From Mytilus trossulus (lineage: Eukaryota; Mollusca; Bivalvia; Mytilida; Mytilidae): a DNA stretch of 64,000 bases. The stretch spans positions 43,695,878 to 43,759,877 of the forward strand of contig NC_086386.1 of assembly GCF_036588685.1 (NCBI RefSeq), written 5' to 3'. Below, one piece after another: positions 18,808 through 30,640 of the stretch. The translations under genes were made by a program, and so were the position numbers. How positions within the stretch are numbered: position 1 is the first letter of the stretch; each line of letters opens with the position of its first letter. The notes beneath the pieces are model-generated. The model saw only the letters and a list, made by a program, of their open reading frames with translations, was not told where the DNA came from and did not search any database.

Positions 18808-21800
18808 GTTACGAATAATAACAATTATCAATATTTCCTGTGATTATACCGGTAAGTTTCTTACCGTTAACCGCGAAGCTACCACTAGTGGCACTTCGAA
18901 ACTCAGCACTAGCAGAAGGAAGAATAAAAATTTAGGCCATTTATCGAAACACTGTGTTCATTTTTAGTGCACAGAAGCAACTTTACTACTGCACTGTTTG
19001 GGAAGATTCCAAGTTTGTGAACTTTTTACGTCATTCCATAACGTTACACCAAAGAAAGCAGTTATCTATCAATCAACATTTTCTGTCAGTTTGTCTTCCT
19101 AAACTAATTAACATTGATTAATCAAATTAACACAGAAATGTTATTAATATAAACGTTTGAATGACTGCGTTGTCACGGTTGGTATCAAAACCCGAAAAGC
19201 TTTATTAAAAAAAGTACAACAACAACGTACTGTCAGCAATTTGTCAGCAGTCGTCTATAACGTATTATCTTATTTTTGTATGAATAGTGTTAGTAATTTG
19301 CACAAACTATAATGTATCATTGATTTTAAATCACAGGGCTTATTATACTTCTGTATTACGGCATAAAGTTAGCCCGGCGAGGAATTTGCATGATGTAAAA
19401 CTTTCCGAAGTTCTGAGACTACTATAACACAAAATTGACGTTATATAGTTATAGTAGTTTCATAGTTCTTCAATCGTTTTAAAGTAGATTAGGCCTAGAC
19501 TAAGTCTAGTTTTATACAATGAACATATATAGAGCTCACAAGTTCATTGTTATGCATATTTACTATAGTTTATATATGATATCTTATATCATTGCTTTTT
19601 AAAGATTTCTCTCAAATAAATAATTCATTAAATAACTTCTTTATAAACCTATATCAACAATAGTCCCAGCCTATCAGATCCTATAGTTAAGTTATTTTTA
19701 AATAAAGGACTTTCAATCATCCAGGATTTATGATATCGTAATTAGAAATCTATGAAATAGCGTATATAAGCTATTATATACAAGATATCTTATAAGTTAT
19801 ATGATTGATTTATCAGTTATCTTTTTAGCTTTTAAAAGTGTGGACATAGATGAGTGTGGATAGTATGTTTAGATGTTTGACAGTGTCTTATGACAAAAGA
19901 AATTCTATGTTTTTCCTATATGGTGTTATTAACTGTCAGCGGTTGAACGATGAAAACCAATCTGAGCATTAGGAGTGTTATTTGTTAATTTATTTATTTT
20001 TATGTTGAAGACGGGCATGGAGGAGACAGTAATTACATTAGTTACCAAATGATTATGATAGAATATGTTCTACATCTTTGATTTTTGATACATTTTGTAG
20101 CTATAAGAGCAACACATAATAGGTTCTTTTTTCACGTTTTTTTTCTTAATGGGAGATGACATCTTGTTTTGAGAAAATGATACAAGGAGCCTGTGATTCA
20201 GCGGTTGCTGTTTGTTTATGTGTTACGTATTAGTTTTTTGTTTACTTTTTCAATAAAAATAAGGACATTATTTTTCTCGTTTGAATTGTTTTACATTGTC
20301 ATTTCGGGGCCTTTTATCCTTTTTTAATTGCAAACATTTTTGTGGTTGTATAAAAAAATGTTGAACATGTACAATGAAATATAGTTTTAGAAATCGATAA
20401 GACTAGAGTAGATAGGTCTTATAATCCCCCCCCCCCCCACATAATTGAAGGACCATTTACACTCAGGACCGATCCATCAGCAGGCAGTACAGATGCATTT
20501 TAAAAAACAACCTAGCATCATATTGCTAGTAGCGGGAGTAGCTTTGTTCGGTAAATTTTTTATTTTTTTTTATAAAATGTTTGGTTCAAATCAAAATAGA
20601 ATGCTTTTATCTCCCTAATACTTACATTGTACATAGAGGTGATACTACTTTGACATGTTTGACAAATCCTTGTTCATGAGAGTTGTCCTTCAAATCTTTA
20701 TTTCACAAAGAAAGAATTGCATAACAATGAACTGAGCTCAAAACAAAGTACTTTAATAATACACTTAGACAAAGAGCTAAATCCAGTGATATACTTTGTA
20801 CTACAGGTCCTTCATGAACATGTTCCACCTAAATAATATCTCAATAACATTCCATACTACATGGTTGGATTCAGAAGTCCTGAAAAAGACAAGATTTTTT
20901 TTATCGTATTTTAAGTATATATGCACAGGTTAAAACTTTCTTGTGGTATAATCATTCAGTATATAGCAACTATCAATTTGATTCATGCACATATTGATAT
21001 AGGTTGAGTGCCCCTCTGTTGGAAAAAAGAAACACACCTCCACCTAATTTTAGTAAACTGACGAAGAAACAGTCAAATCTATAAATTGCTACCTAAGACT
21101 TGTCATTGTCTTTTTACCATTGCCACTGAATAAGATTCCATATCTACAACCAATAAAATTAAATATCACTCTAATAGACTAAGCATTGAAATCCCAGTTT
21201 TCTAAAATGGTAGCTATAGTAGCTTATATGATAACATAGATACCTATGGCTACTACATCTAATCTATGATGGTAACTTTATAAGTTTATATGAAAAAATC
21301 AGTATATATAAGATATCTTATATGGTTTGTAAGATACATTTTAAGTTACAATTATAAACAAGCCAAGTTATCTTTTTAATTAAATAGATATCTAAATTTA
21401 GTTGAAGATATTTTTATAACCACATTCTATCCCATCGAACTTGAGATAAAATATGATACACCAGATACGGTAAGTCTTCCTATCATTTTGACTAACACAT
21501 AGCAATTGACAATGGGTGTCGGTTGAAAACAAAACTTTACGACAAAAGAGCAAATAGCAACATTTCAGCAGCAGCAGTACACGAAGTATGTAATTCCAAA
21601 TTCCGATATTCTCTAGCTTGTTTTTCTCATAACGATTTTCTTGATAGAGGGTTTATACTTCACAAGGAAACTTTTAAATCAAGAGTTCCATATGGTTAAG
21701 TTAAAATCAACCCTTCGTAAATTTAACGGGTTTGTAATAACATGAATAACATAACGGATTTCACACGTGGAGTAGGATAGGCTTACCCTTCCAGAGCACC

Positions 21801-23309
21801 TGAGATCATCCACAGTTTTTGATGGGGCTCGTGATGCTTAGTCTTTAATTTTATATGCTGTTTAACTGTTGTGTACTATTGTTGGTCTGTTTGTCTTTTT
21901 TCAGCCATGGCGTTGTCAGTATATTTGCGACTTATGAGTTTGAGTTTCAAGTCCTCTGGTATCTGTTGTCCATATTATATTAAACTGCAACCAAGTAATC
22001 CATGATTCTTCTGTGTTTGCTTTCGATACAAGTAGGAAAGTGTCATTTACACAAATGTTTCATGCCTATGGTCAATAAGGTATCACCCCTTGTGTCAGTT
22101 GCCTTTAGGAAGCAATAATATACTTTAATTTTTGCTGCTGACACAGAATGAGTCATAGACATGCTTAACTTTTAATTTCTTTTTTGCTACTTACTATATG
22201 TTTAATTGATCCAACTTATTGTGTACTTTCATTTTTTTTTAATAAGGCAGTTAGTTTTCTCATTTTAATTGTTTTACATTGTAACCATTCATATACAATA
22301 AAGTAAGATATCACATTACTTTGGTGTTGTAGGAAGTTGTCATTTTGTCTCATCTAAAATGTATAGGTGCTTCATGATCTGAATACTTCATTTGTTATAT
22401 TTCACTTACTACGACAGGCACTACATTAACAAGCATTAGTGCCAAAATTGGTTATAATCGGCTTAAAAGTTTGAGAGAAATCAAGTATAAATCAAAAAAT
22501 TTACAGCGATTTGTGCAATTTTTTGTCAAAAAATTCAAATCTTGCTGTAAAGTGAATAAATATAGCGTAGAGCAAGAAACTCTCCAAGAAATTGTCAAAT
22601 ATTCTAGAAACAAACAGTTGAATATTGATACAAAAGATGATTCAGAGAGTTGAACACCACTAATGTACCTTTATGTTTTCATTATAAGAACCCGTTGAGT
22701 TCATTTAAACCTCTCATTTCCTCACAATTGTATTTTTCAGGCTAGTAAATCATAGTTTGGGGTTACTATCGCACATTTATAAATTAAATATGACAATAAA
22801 TGAGCAATTGAATTGTTCAAGCTGAAAGCATGAACTATCCATATAACAGTTTTAATAAAGGTTTTAAAAATGCCTAATGTAAAACTTAAGCTTAGCTAGG
22901 CAGCGTTCAAGAGAGGGAGGGTAAACAATGTGCTGTTATTGTTTCAAAAAGCTTGCTTTTTTATTGTGTATTCTGTAAAGAGTTACTTACATGACTTAGG
23001 AACATCTATGAAAATTAGTTATTACATGTACATTTGTATACGTTCATTTACGCAAATTTCACGTAAAAAAAGTGTGCAAATTATATGAACTTAAAATGAA
23101 TAATAGAGCTTTCTCTTTTTACTACTTTTATAAAGTTTTGATTTTTTGGTCGATTTCTTGTGAATTGGTTTATCAAACGTCTCCTTTGAAACATATTCAA
23201 AGTAACTCGTTTTGACAGATTTCTCTAAAGCAAAGGACACGATTCCAAACAACACAATGAAATTTTAACATGAGCAAAATTATCATCAAACTTTAAAAGT
23301 GATGCCAGG

Positions 23310-24760
23310 CATTGGCGGATTCAGGGGAAGGGTTCCGGGGTTGGAATCGCCCTTTTTAGCTCACCTGGCCCAAAGGGCCAAGTGAGCTTTTCTCATCACT
23401 TTGCGTCCGTCGTCCGTCGTCGTCCGTCGTCGTCGTCGTCCGTCGTCGTCGTCCTGCGTTAACTTTTACAAAAATCTTCTCCTCTGAAACTACTGGGCCA
23501 AATTAAACCAAACTTGGCCACAATCATCATTAATGTATCTAGTTTAAAATTTGTGTTTTTTTACCCGGCCAACCAACCAAGATGGCCGCCATGGCTATAA
23601 ATAGAACATAGGGGTAAAATGCAGTTTTTGGCTTATAACTCAAAAACCAAAGCATTTAGAGCAAATCTGACATGGGGGTAAAATTGTTTATCAGGTCAAG
23701 ATCTATCTGCCATGAAATTTTCAGATGAATCAGACAACCCGTTGTTGGGTTGCTGCCCCTGAATTGGTAATTTTAAGGAAATTTTACTGTTTTTGGTCAT
23801 TATCTTGAATATTATTATAGATGGAGATAAACTGTAAACAGCAATAATGTTCAGCAAAGTAAGATTTACAAATATGTCAACATGACCAAATTGGTCAGTT
23901 GACCCCTTTAGGAGTTATTGCCCTTTATAGTCAATTTTTAACCTTTTTTCGTAAATTTCCATATCTTTTACAAAAATCTTCTCCTCTGAAACTACTGGGC
24001 CAAATTAAACCAAAATTAGCAACAATCAACATTGATGTATCTAGTTTAAAATTTGTGTTTTTTTACCCGGCCAACCAACCAAGATGGCCGCCATGGCTAA
24101 AAATAGAACATAGGGGTAAAATGCAGTTTTTGGCTTATATCTCAAAAACCAAAGCATTAAGTGCAAATCTGACAAGGGGAAAAATTGTTTATCTGGTCAA
24201 AATCTATCTGCCCTGAAATTTTAAGATGAATGGGTCAACTGGTTGTAAGGTTGCTGCCCCTAAATTGGTAATTTTAAGGAAATTTTGCTGTTTTGGGTTA
24301 TTATCTTGAATATTATTATAGATAGAGATAAACTGTAAACAGCAATAATATACAGCAATTTAAGACTAAAAAATAGGTCAAAATGACCAAAATGGTCAAT
24401 TGACCCCTATGAAGTTATCGTTTTTATAATCAATTTTTAACAATTTTCATAAAATTTGTGAATTTTTACTAACATTTTCCACTGAAACTACACGGACAAG
24501 TTCATTATAGATAGAGATGATTGTAAGCAACAAGAATGTTTAGTAAAGTAAGATGTACAAACACATCAAAATCACCTAAACACAATTTTGTCATGAACTG
24601 TCTGCTTCCTTTGTTTAATTCACATATACCAAGGTGAGCGACACAGGCTCTTTAGAGCCTCTAGTTTGGATGATCAATGCATTTGAATGGGGACATATAG
24701 TTGGGATCCCCTTTGGCCTGTGTTGGAACCCCCTGTTAAAATGTCTGGATCCGCCCCTGC
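23310..24760. repeat. C-tract dispersed repeat split by cassette A3
   Basis: Left part 23310-23357 ('ggcggattcagggg' to 'cgcccttttt') and right part 24665-24760 ('ttggatgatcaatgcatttg' to 'ggatccgcccctgc') together match the uninterrupted copy at 8230-8395. Confidence 0.7.
23358..24664 (-). mobile_element. Family-A cassette A3 (minus orientation)
   Basis: 1307 bp. On the plus strand it starts with the hairpin 'agctcacctggccc'/'gggccaagtgagct', then CGTCGTCCGTCGTCG repeats, two ~500-bp internal units each with 'ccaagatggccgccatgg', and ends 'ggtgagcgacacaggctctt' and 'agagcctctag'. It lies within a C-tract repeat whose intact counterpart is at 8230-8395, which gives an empty site at a T(A)-tract. 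Confidence 0.8.
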
Positions 24761-25309
24761 GAGGGATACAAAAAAGATAATCAAACTCATCAGTTGAAAA
24801 CAAACTGACATTATCGTTTCAAATTAAAAGACACAAAAAGATTAAATTTAAGTTTAAAGACTAATTCGTTGGCAAATAGGTCAAATTCGAGGAGAAGAGG
24901 ACGGAGTTGTGATGAAACCAATGAAACAAGACAACCAACTCGTGACAACGATTTTTATTTTTTTTTTATTTTCGAAGGGAGTCTTTTAACCAGAGGCACA
25001 ACTTCGAGCTCTTAATTTGAACTTGTGCTTCTGAGTGCAGGATTTCCTCGCTATATAAAAAACTCATTAGTGGGCTTCGTTTGTTTTGCGCACTTTGGTC
25101 GGTTGTCAAGTTGTCTATTTAACACATTCCCCAGTCCCATTCCCAATTTTATTATCATTGTGAGAATAGACCCTCTATTAAGGAAACAATTACAGGAAAT
25201 ATTAGTCCTGTAATATCGTATAAATTGGGAAATATATACTTCGTATACAGGCGCTTCTGGAATGTTTCTCCATAACTTCATTCAAGGAAATCATGAAGGG
25301 AAAAGCAAT

Positions 25310-25800
25310 AAAATGAAAAATGAAAAATATATCACTAAGTCTTTCATTACAAATGAGACAACTATCCATATAGAGACCAAATGACTTTAAATATTTAATC
25401 ACAAGATATGTATATGTGAACCAATCACCCAATATTACATGAGCTATTCAAATTATCTTTTTTTTTGTCAGAAAAAAAGGGTTATGTATCGGGTTTAAAG
25501 AGATCGAAGGCCTCAAAACAGTATGAATAGTATGAATAGTAAAATACAGATAATGAGGTAACTCTCACAAGAGCGCAAATGACACAGAAATTAAAACAAC
25601 TATATCATAAGGTCACCGTACAGCCTTCAATAAGCAAATTCCATACAGCATTGTCAGCTTCGTCTCCGAAATGACAAATGTTAAACAATTCAAACGAGAA
25701 AACTAACAGCCTAATTACAAAAAAATAGCTGAAACTAATATGTAACACATAAACCAACGACAACCACTGAATTATAGGTTCCTCACTTTTGGACAGAGGT
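25310..25800 (+). repeat. Dispersed repeat family N (diverged copy)
   Basis: Shares 'caaatgagacaactatcc', 'aatgacacagaaatta', 'aggtcaccgtacagccttca', 'caattcaaacgagaaaact' and 'ccaacgacaaccactgaatt' with 30437-30640 and 42233-42900. A poly-T/poly-A rich insert (25440-25540) separates two parts. Confidence 0.55.
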
Positions 25801-26203
25801 ACCGCGGCATAATACAGACTGTAGTGGGATTAAACATGTAAGCGGGAATCCAACCCTCAAACGAGAAGAATAACGGAAAAAAAAGTGAACGGTATTCCAT
25901 GTCTTCGTAATGGCTATGGCTGCAGCTTTCTGTTGCATATTAGTTTATAAAAGAAGATAAAGAAAACTTACAGAATATATGCTAAAAGCGGGAAAAAATT
26001 AACAAGAAAATGTGACCTTTATATCATAAATCATAAATATGTCTGTTTATATTAACACATGATCAGAAATGACAAAATGTGAAACATTTCACTTGAAAAA
26101 AAAAACACCAACGGATTCACGGATTCACGGATTAATGTAATAGAATTAAGATATGATAACGAAATATTCATGACATCATTGTAACGTCATTAAATTGGCT
26201 AAA

Positions 26204-26421
26204 TGACGTCATGAAAAATAAAAAAAATAAACGAGATTGAAATGGCATTGACAGATCATCATTATATTATGATTTTAAAGCTAAAATCAATATTTATTTT
26301 ATTAACCTTAACCATCGGCCCAATCGGCCTATTGGCTGCTAAACAACAACTAAATCGGCCCAATCGGCCCATTAGCAGTTAAAGGTAACCCGCTGGCAGA
26401 TAATAAAAAAATGGTATATAA
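26204..26421 (+). promoter_or_regulatory. Candidate promoter of nicotinamidase first exon 1a
   Basis: A perfect CRE palindrome TGACGTCA is at 26204-26211, with partial matches just upstream (TGACATCA 26170, AACGTCAT 26193). Two tandem 'cggcccaatcggcc' units give CCAAT at 26320-26324 and 26360-26364 and the reverse ATTGG at 26331. TATATAA follows at 26415-26421, about 50-95 bp downstream of the CCAAT boxes, a normal core-promoter spacing. A start near 26445 would leave a ~345-nt leader before the ATG at 26792. The spacing is the main support; no transcript data are available. Confidence 0.4.
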
Positions 26422-26791
26422 CATAGAACGTTGTAGTCTTATATTTCTTTGTGAATATTTGTAATCGTTAGACTTTTCAGTGTAGTTCGGAATCAATTTG
26501 TCGAGATAGTAAAAGTCCAAGGAGTATGGAATTTAAAATCTTAGCGTCTGCTCGATTACCAAATAAGTTGATTTATTAGAATTTTATTGTTTCTATTCAA
26601 GGATTTTGTAAATTCTTGACGTTTTGTGTTGATATATTTTAATCTCACCGTGATAACTGATTTACGACACCGATTTTATGTACAAATTGTATGTGAAAAC
26701 GAAAAATCAATGAATACTAAAAAAACACACATCAACAAACAGACCATGAAAAAATCGATGTAAACAAACAGCAGATCACAGATTTCTGAAG

Positions 26792-26895
26792 ATGGATGTT
26801 GAACAGAGAAAATTTTTCAATGATTTTGTGTGTAAAGTAAAAGTTTTTGATAAACAGCAATGTGTACGGTGTTTTAATCTATTTGATAAAAACAG
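26792..26895 (+). CDS. Naam: Nicotinamidase alternative first exon 1a
   Basis: Starts at ATG 26792 in a good context (gaagATGg). Encodes 34 residues plus two bases of Arg35, ending AACAG/GTAAGC, phase 2. The peptide has a basic-hydrophobic helix, then QQCVRCFNLFDKN: a CxxC motif followed by the entering helix and the first four positions of EF-loop 1 (Asp32, Lys, Asn34, Arg35). The loop is completed by exon 2 (Asp36 through Glu43). A candidate promoter lies at 26204-26421. No signal peptide is visible, so the protein should be cytosolic or nuclear. Confidence 0.82.
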
Positions 26896-28159
26896 GTAAG
26901 CTACATTCATGATTATTGTTGTCCGATATATACGCGTATTTCCCCTTTACGGAACAGGTAAACACTACAACTTACAAGTAAAACAGGTGAAGAACAGGTG
27001 ACCCTATATATATATGCAATTAGGAAGTACACATTCAAACAGATAAATTCACATTTGCATGTGAATCAGTGATTAAAGTGTTTTTTTAAGATTCAGAACA
27101 GCAGTGAAATAGATTATTCAATTATATGTAATTTGTGTTATATGCCATATTTGGTCTTGTTTTATTGAATTTTTTTAATTAGGTTATTTTTAGCAGTTTA
27201 TGCAGTAATGTTTGTAAATGCAAGGCAATTGTTATAACTTTTGTTTGCACATCTACAAACAATATATGGCCAGACACAATGATTAAGTGAGTCCTCAACA
27301 AGTGTTTCAATGCAAAGGGTTTGAAACATTTCTGTTTATCATGATCTTTTTTATATGCACAAATGGAAGCAGGACAAATGGCCAAACTGTCAAATCGCCT
27401 CACTTTTTCACCAACTCTTAAAAAATCTACTATATATATGTACTTTACCTGTTTAGGTTTGGATGAGCTCAGTTTATAGACAACGGACCCATTACTTTTA
27501 AGGAAGCTGGCTTGTCCTGTTTTGGATTTTTTTGCAGATTTTCGGAATCCCCCAAATCTGGTTTTATCCTTTTGAATGCCTTGAAAAATTTTGCCTGGTA
27601 ACCCCCATTTTTCTTTTTGTAAATATTGTACATGTATAATGATAAGCCATCTGTTAAAAGTCTTATAAAATTTTAATTAGTTTTTAACAGTTTTTGAGAA
27701 CTTCAACTTGTCAATGATAAATCTATGAAAAGTCAAGAGGGAATGTTTTCCCGCCAAAATTTCAATGGCTAATATCTCGAAAACAAGCACGGTAACCTAT
27801 ATATTTTATTTGCTCTGTGGATTCCTTTATTAATCCACTATTGATATAAACTAATGTTTTGAAAAGTTAATTACTTTGAAACTGAGAAGCGAACTCCCTT
27901 ATAAAGTCAATGATATAAGGTGTGTATTTGTATTTGCATATAAAAATTATTTGTTACCCTTCTCGCTGTCAGGGTCAATTGACATTTAGACTTTTGCATA
28001 TATGTTAGCCATGGGAGCTTACTTTATAAATTATATTTTATTAATTATCTACATGATCTACAGGCTTGTGAATGATAAAATTTAGATTTGATATAATATA
28101 GTCAATTGATATTTAGTTTTGGTAGTCTGAAACAATTATAGTATTTTGTATATTGTCTG

Positions 28160-29590
28160 CAGTTCTTTACTTAGGACTGTTCAGCACATTGCTGCAATTC
28201 TTTACTTAGGCCTGTTCAGCATATTGCTGCAGTTATTTACTAAGGACTGTTTAGCACATTGCTACAGTTCTTTACTAAGGACTGTTCAGCATATATTGCT
28301 GCAATTCTTTACTAAGGACTGTTTATCACATTGCTACAGTTCTGTACCAAGGACTGTTCAGCACATTGATGCAGTCCTTTACTAAGGACTGTTCAGCACA
28401 TTGCTGCAATTCTTTACTAAGGACTGTTTATCACATTGCTGTAGTTAAATTCTTTACAAAGAACTGTTCAGCACACTGGTGAAATTCTTTACTAAATGAC
28501 TAAGGGCTGTTCAGCACATTGCTGCAATTCATTACCAAGGACTGTTCAGCACATTGCTGCAATTCTTTACTTAGGACTGTTTATCACATTGCTGCAGTTC
28601 TTTACCAAGAACTGTTCAGCACATTGCTGCAATTTTTTACTAAGGGATGTTCAGCACATTGCTGCGATTCTTTACTAAGGACTGTTCAGCATATTGCTGC
28701 AGTTTTTATTTACTAAGGACTGTTCAGCACATTGCTGCAGTTCTTAACTAAGGACTGTTCAGCACATTGCTGTGCAATTCTTTATTTAGGACTGTTCAGC
28801 ACATTGCTGCAATTCTTTACTAATGACTGTTTATCACATTGCTGCAGTTCTTTACTAAGGACTGTTTATCACATTGCTGTAGTTAAATTCTTTACAAAGA
28901 ACTGTTCAGCACACTGGTGAAATTCTTTACTAAATGACTAAGGGCTGTTCAGCACATTGCTGCAATTCATTACCAAGGACTGTTCAGCACATTGCTGCAA
29001 TTCTTTACTTAGGACTGTTTATCACATTGCTGCAGTTCTTTACCAAGAACTGTTCAGCACATTGCTGCAATTTTTTACTAAGGGATGTTCAGCACATTGC
29101 TGCGATTCTTTACTAAGGACTGTTCAGCATATTGCTGCAGTTTTTATTTACTAAGGACTGTTCAGCACATTGCTGCAGTTCTTAACTAAGGACTGTTCAG
29201 CACATTGCTGTGCAATTCTTTATTTAGGACTGTTCAGCACATTGCTGCAATTCTTTACTAATGACTGTTTATCACATTGCTGCAGTTCTTTACTTAGGAC
29301 TGTTCAGCACATTGCTGCAATTCTTTACTGAGGACTGTTCAGCACATTGCTGGAGTTGAGTTCTTTACTTAGGACTGTTCAGCACATTGCTGCAATTCTT
29401 TACTGAGGACTGTTCAGCACATTGCTGTAGTTGAGTTCTTTACTTAGGACTGTTCAGCACATTGCTGCAATTCTTTACTAAAGAATGTTCAGCACATTGC
29501 TGCAGTTCTTTACTAAGGACTGTTTAGCACATTGCTGCAGTTCTTTACCAAGAACTGTTCAGCATATTGCTGCAGTTTTTTTTTTACTAA
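28160..29590. repeat. 35-bp minisatellite, main block, with a 438-bp higher-order duplication
   Basis: About 40 copies of a ~35-bp unit containing 'actgttcagcacattgctgc' and 'ttctttactaagg'. Segment 28423-28860 is repeated nearly unchanged at 28861-29298, including rare variants ('cacactggtgaaatt', 'ctaaatgactaagggctg'), so the array grew recently by a 12-unit duplication. The several open frames on the plus strand across it are periodic by-products. Confidence 0.9.
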
Positions 29591-29961
29591 GGCCACATTT
29601 AAAAGAATGTCTGTTTCCCCTCCCCTGGGTCTATCCATTGTAAACAGACCATGGAAGGCAAGTTCTTTTTTTTTCTTTTTTTTTAAAAACTGGATGTGAT
29701 TGTCATAGCATGGTCACATGAATGGTTTGACTTGTCCAGTCCAGGCCACTTATCAGTTGTTTGTGCTCAATTTGTGTGTATCTATTTAGATTATCAATCC
29801 TTCTGCTTTTAAGCACTTTCCAAAAATGGAAACAAATTATTTTTAGGAAAAAAAATAATTTTCCATTTTTTTGTGGAAAATAACTTTTTTACCAGGGGGC
29901 TTATTTTTGACCCGAGTGGGGGGTGGGGGGGGGGAAACAAACATATTTTTAATTTTGGTCT
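29591..29961. other. Non-repeat spacer inside the 35-bp minisatellite
   Basis: 370 bp of unrelated AT- and G-rich sequence ('ccgagtggggggtggggg') separates the two minisatellite blocks. It has no open frame and no visible inverted ends, so either an insertion or an old island is possible. Confidence 0.5.
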
Positions 29962-30345
29962 AAGGACTGTTCAGCACATTGCTGCAGTTCTTAACTAAGG
30001 ACTGTTCAGCACATTGCTGTGCAATTCTTTTTTTTAGGACTGTTCAGCACATTGCTGCAATTCTTTACTAAGGACTGTTCAGCACATTGCTGCGATTCTT
30101 TACTAATGACTGTTCAGCATATTGCTGTAGTTTATTTAACTAAGGACTTTTCAGCACATTGCTGTGCAATTCTTTACTAAGGACTGTTCAGCACATTGCT
30201 GCGATTCTTTACTAAGGACTGTTCAGCATATTGCTGCAGGTTTTTTTTACTAAGGACTGTTCAGCTTATTGCTCAGTTCTTAACTAAGGACTGTTCAGCA
30301 CATTGCTGTGCAATTCTTTACTAACAACTGTTCAGCACATTGCAT
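29962..30345. repeat. 35-bp minisatellite, second block
   Basis: About ten more units of the same repeat, with more variable spacers (T-runs of 3-8, 'tgtgcaattc' insertions) than the main block. Confidence 0.85.
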
Positions 30346-30436
30346 CTTCACCACATTACCAAAGCAAATGCAGTTTTTTTTTTAAACAAACCCTCTTCCA
30401 CAAACGTAAAAACACAAGTAAAGACTGTTAATAGAT

Positions 30437-30640
30437 ATAGGAAGATGTGGTGTGAGTGCCAATGAGACAACTCTCCATCCAAATAACAATTTTTAAAAGT
30501 AAACCATTATAGGTTAAAGTACGGCCTTCAACACGGAGCCTTGGCTCACACCGACCAACAAGCTATAAATTAAAGGGCCCCAAAATTACTAGTGTTAAAC
30601 CATTTAAACGGGAAAACCAACGGTCAAATCTGTTACTAAG
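30437..30640 (+). repeat. Dispersed repeat family N, compact copy
   Basis: Runs from 'aggaagatgtggtgtgagtg' through 'caatgagacaactctccatc', 'aaagtacggccttcaacac' and 'aaacgggaaaaccaacgg'. It matches the family seen at 4020-4245 and 42233-42900. Confidence 0.65.

Larger units (their letters stand above)
18808..26200. other. Intergenic region between the two divergent genes
   Basis: 7.4 kb. It contains the TRIM-type gene's promoter side (no TATA box recognised), a family-N fragment (20205-20330), a C-tract (20427-20439), a further family-N fragment (22225-22290), the family-A cassette A3 (23358-24664) inside a C-tract repeat, a family-S fragment (25025-25160) and a family-N copy (25310-25800). 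Stretches 18900-20150 and 20500-23280 are AT-rich with no gene-like open frame on either strand. Confidence 0.55.

Noticed and set aside
28146..29154. Several 60-80-codon Cys/His-rich frames (such as AHCCNSLPRTVQHIAA)
   Set aside because: Periodic translations of the 35-bp minisatellite; they switch frame with unit length changes.
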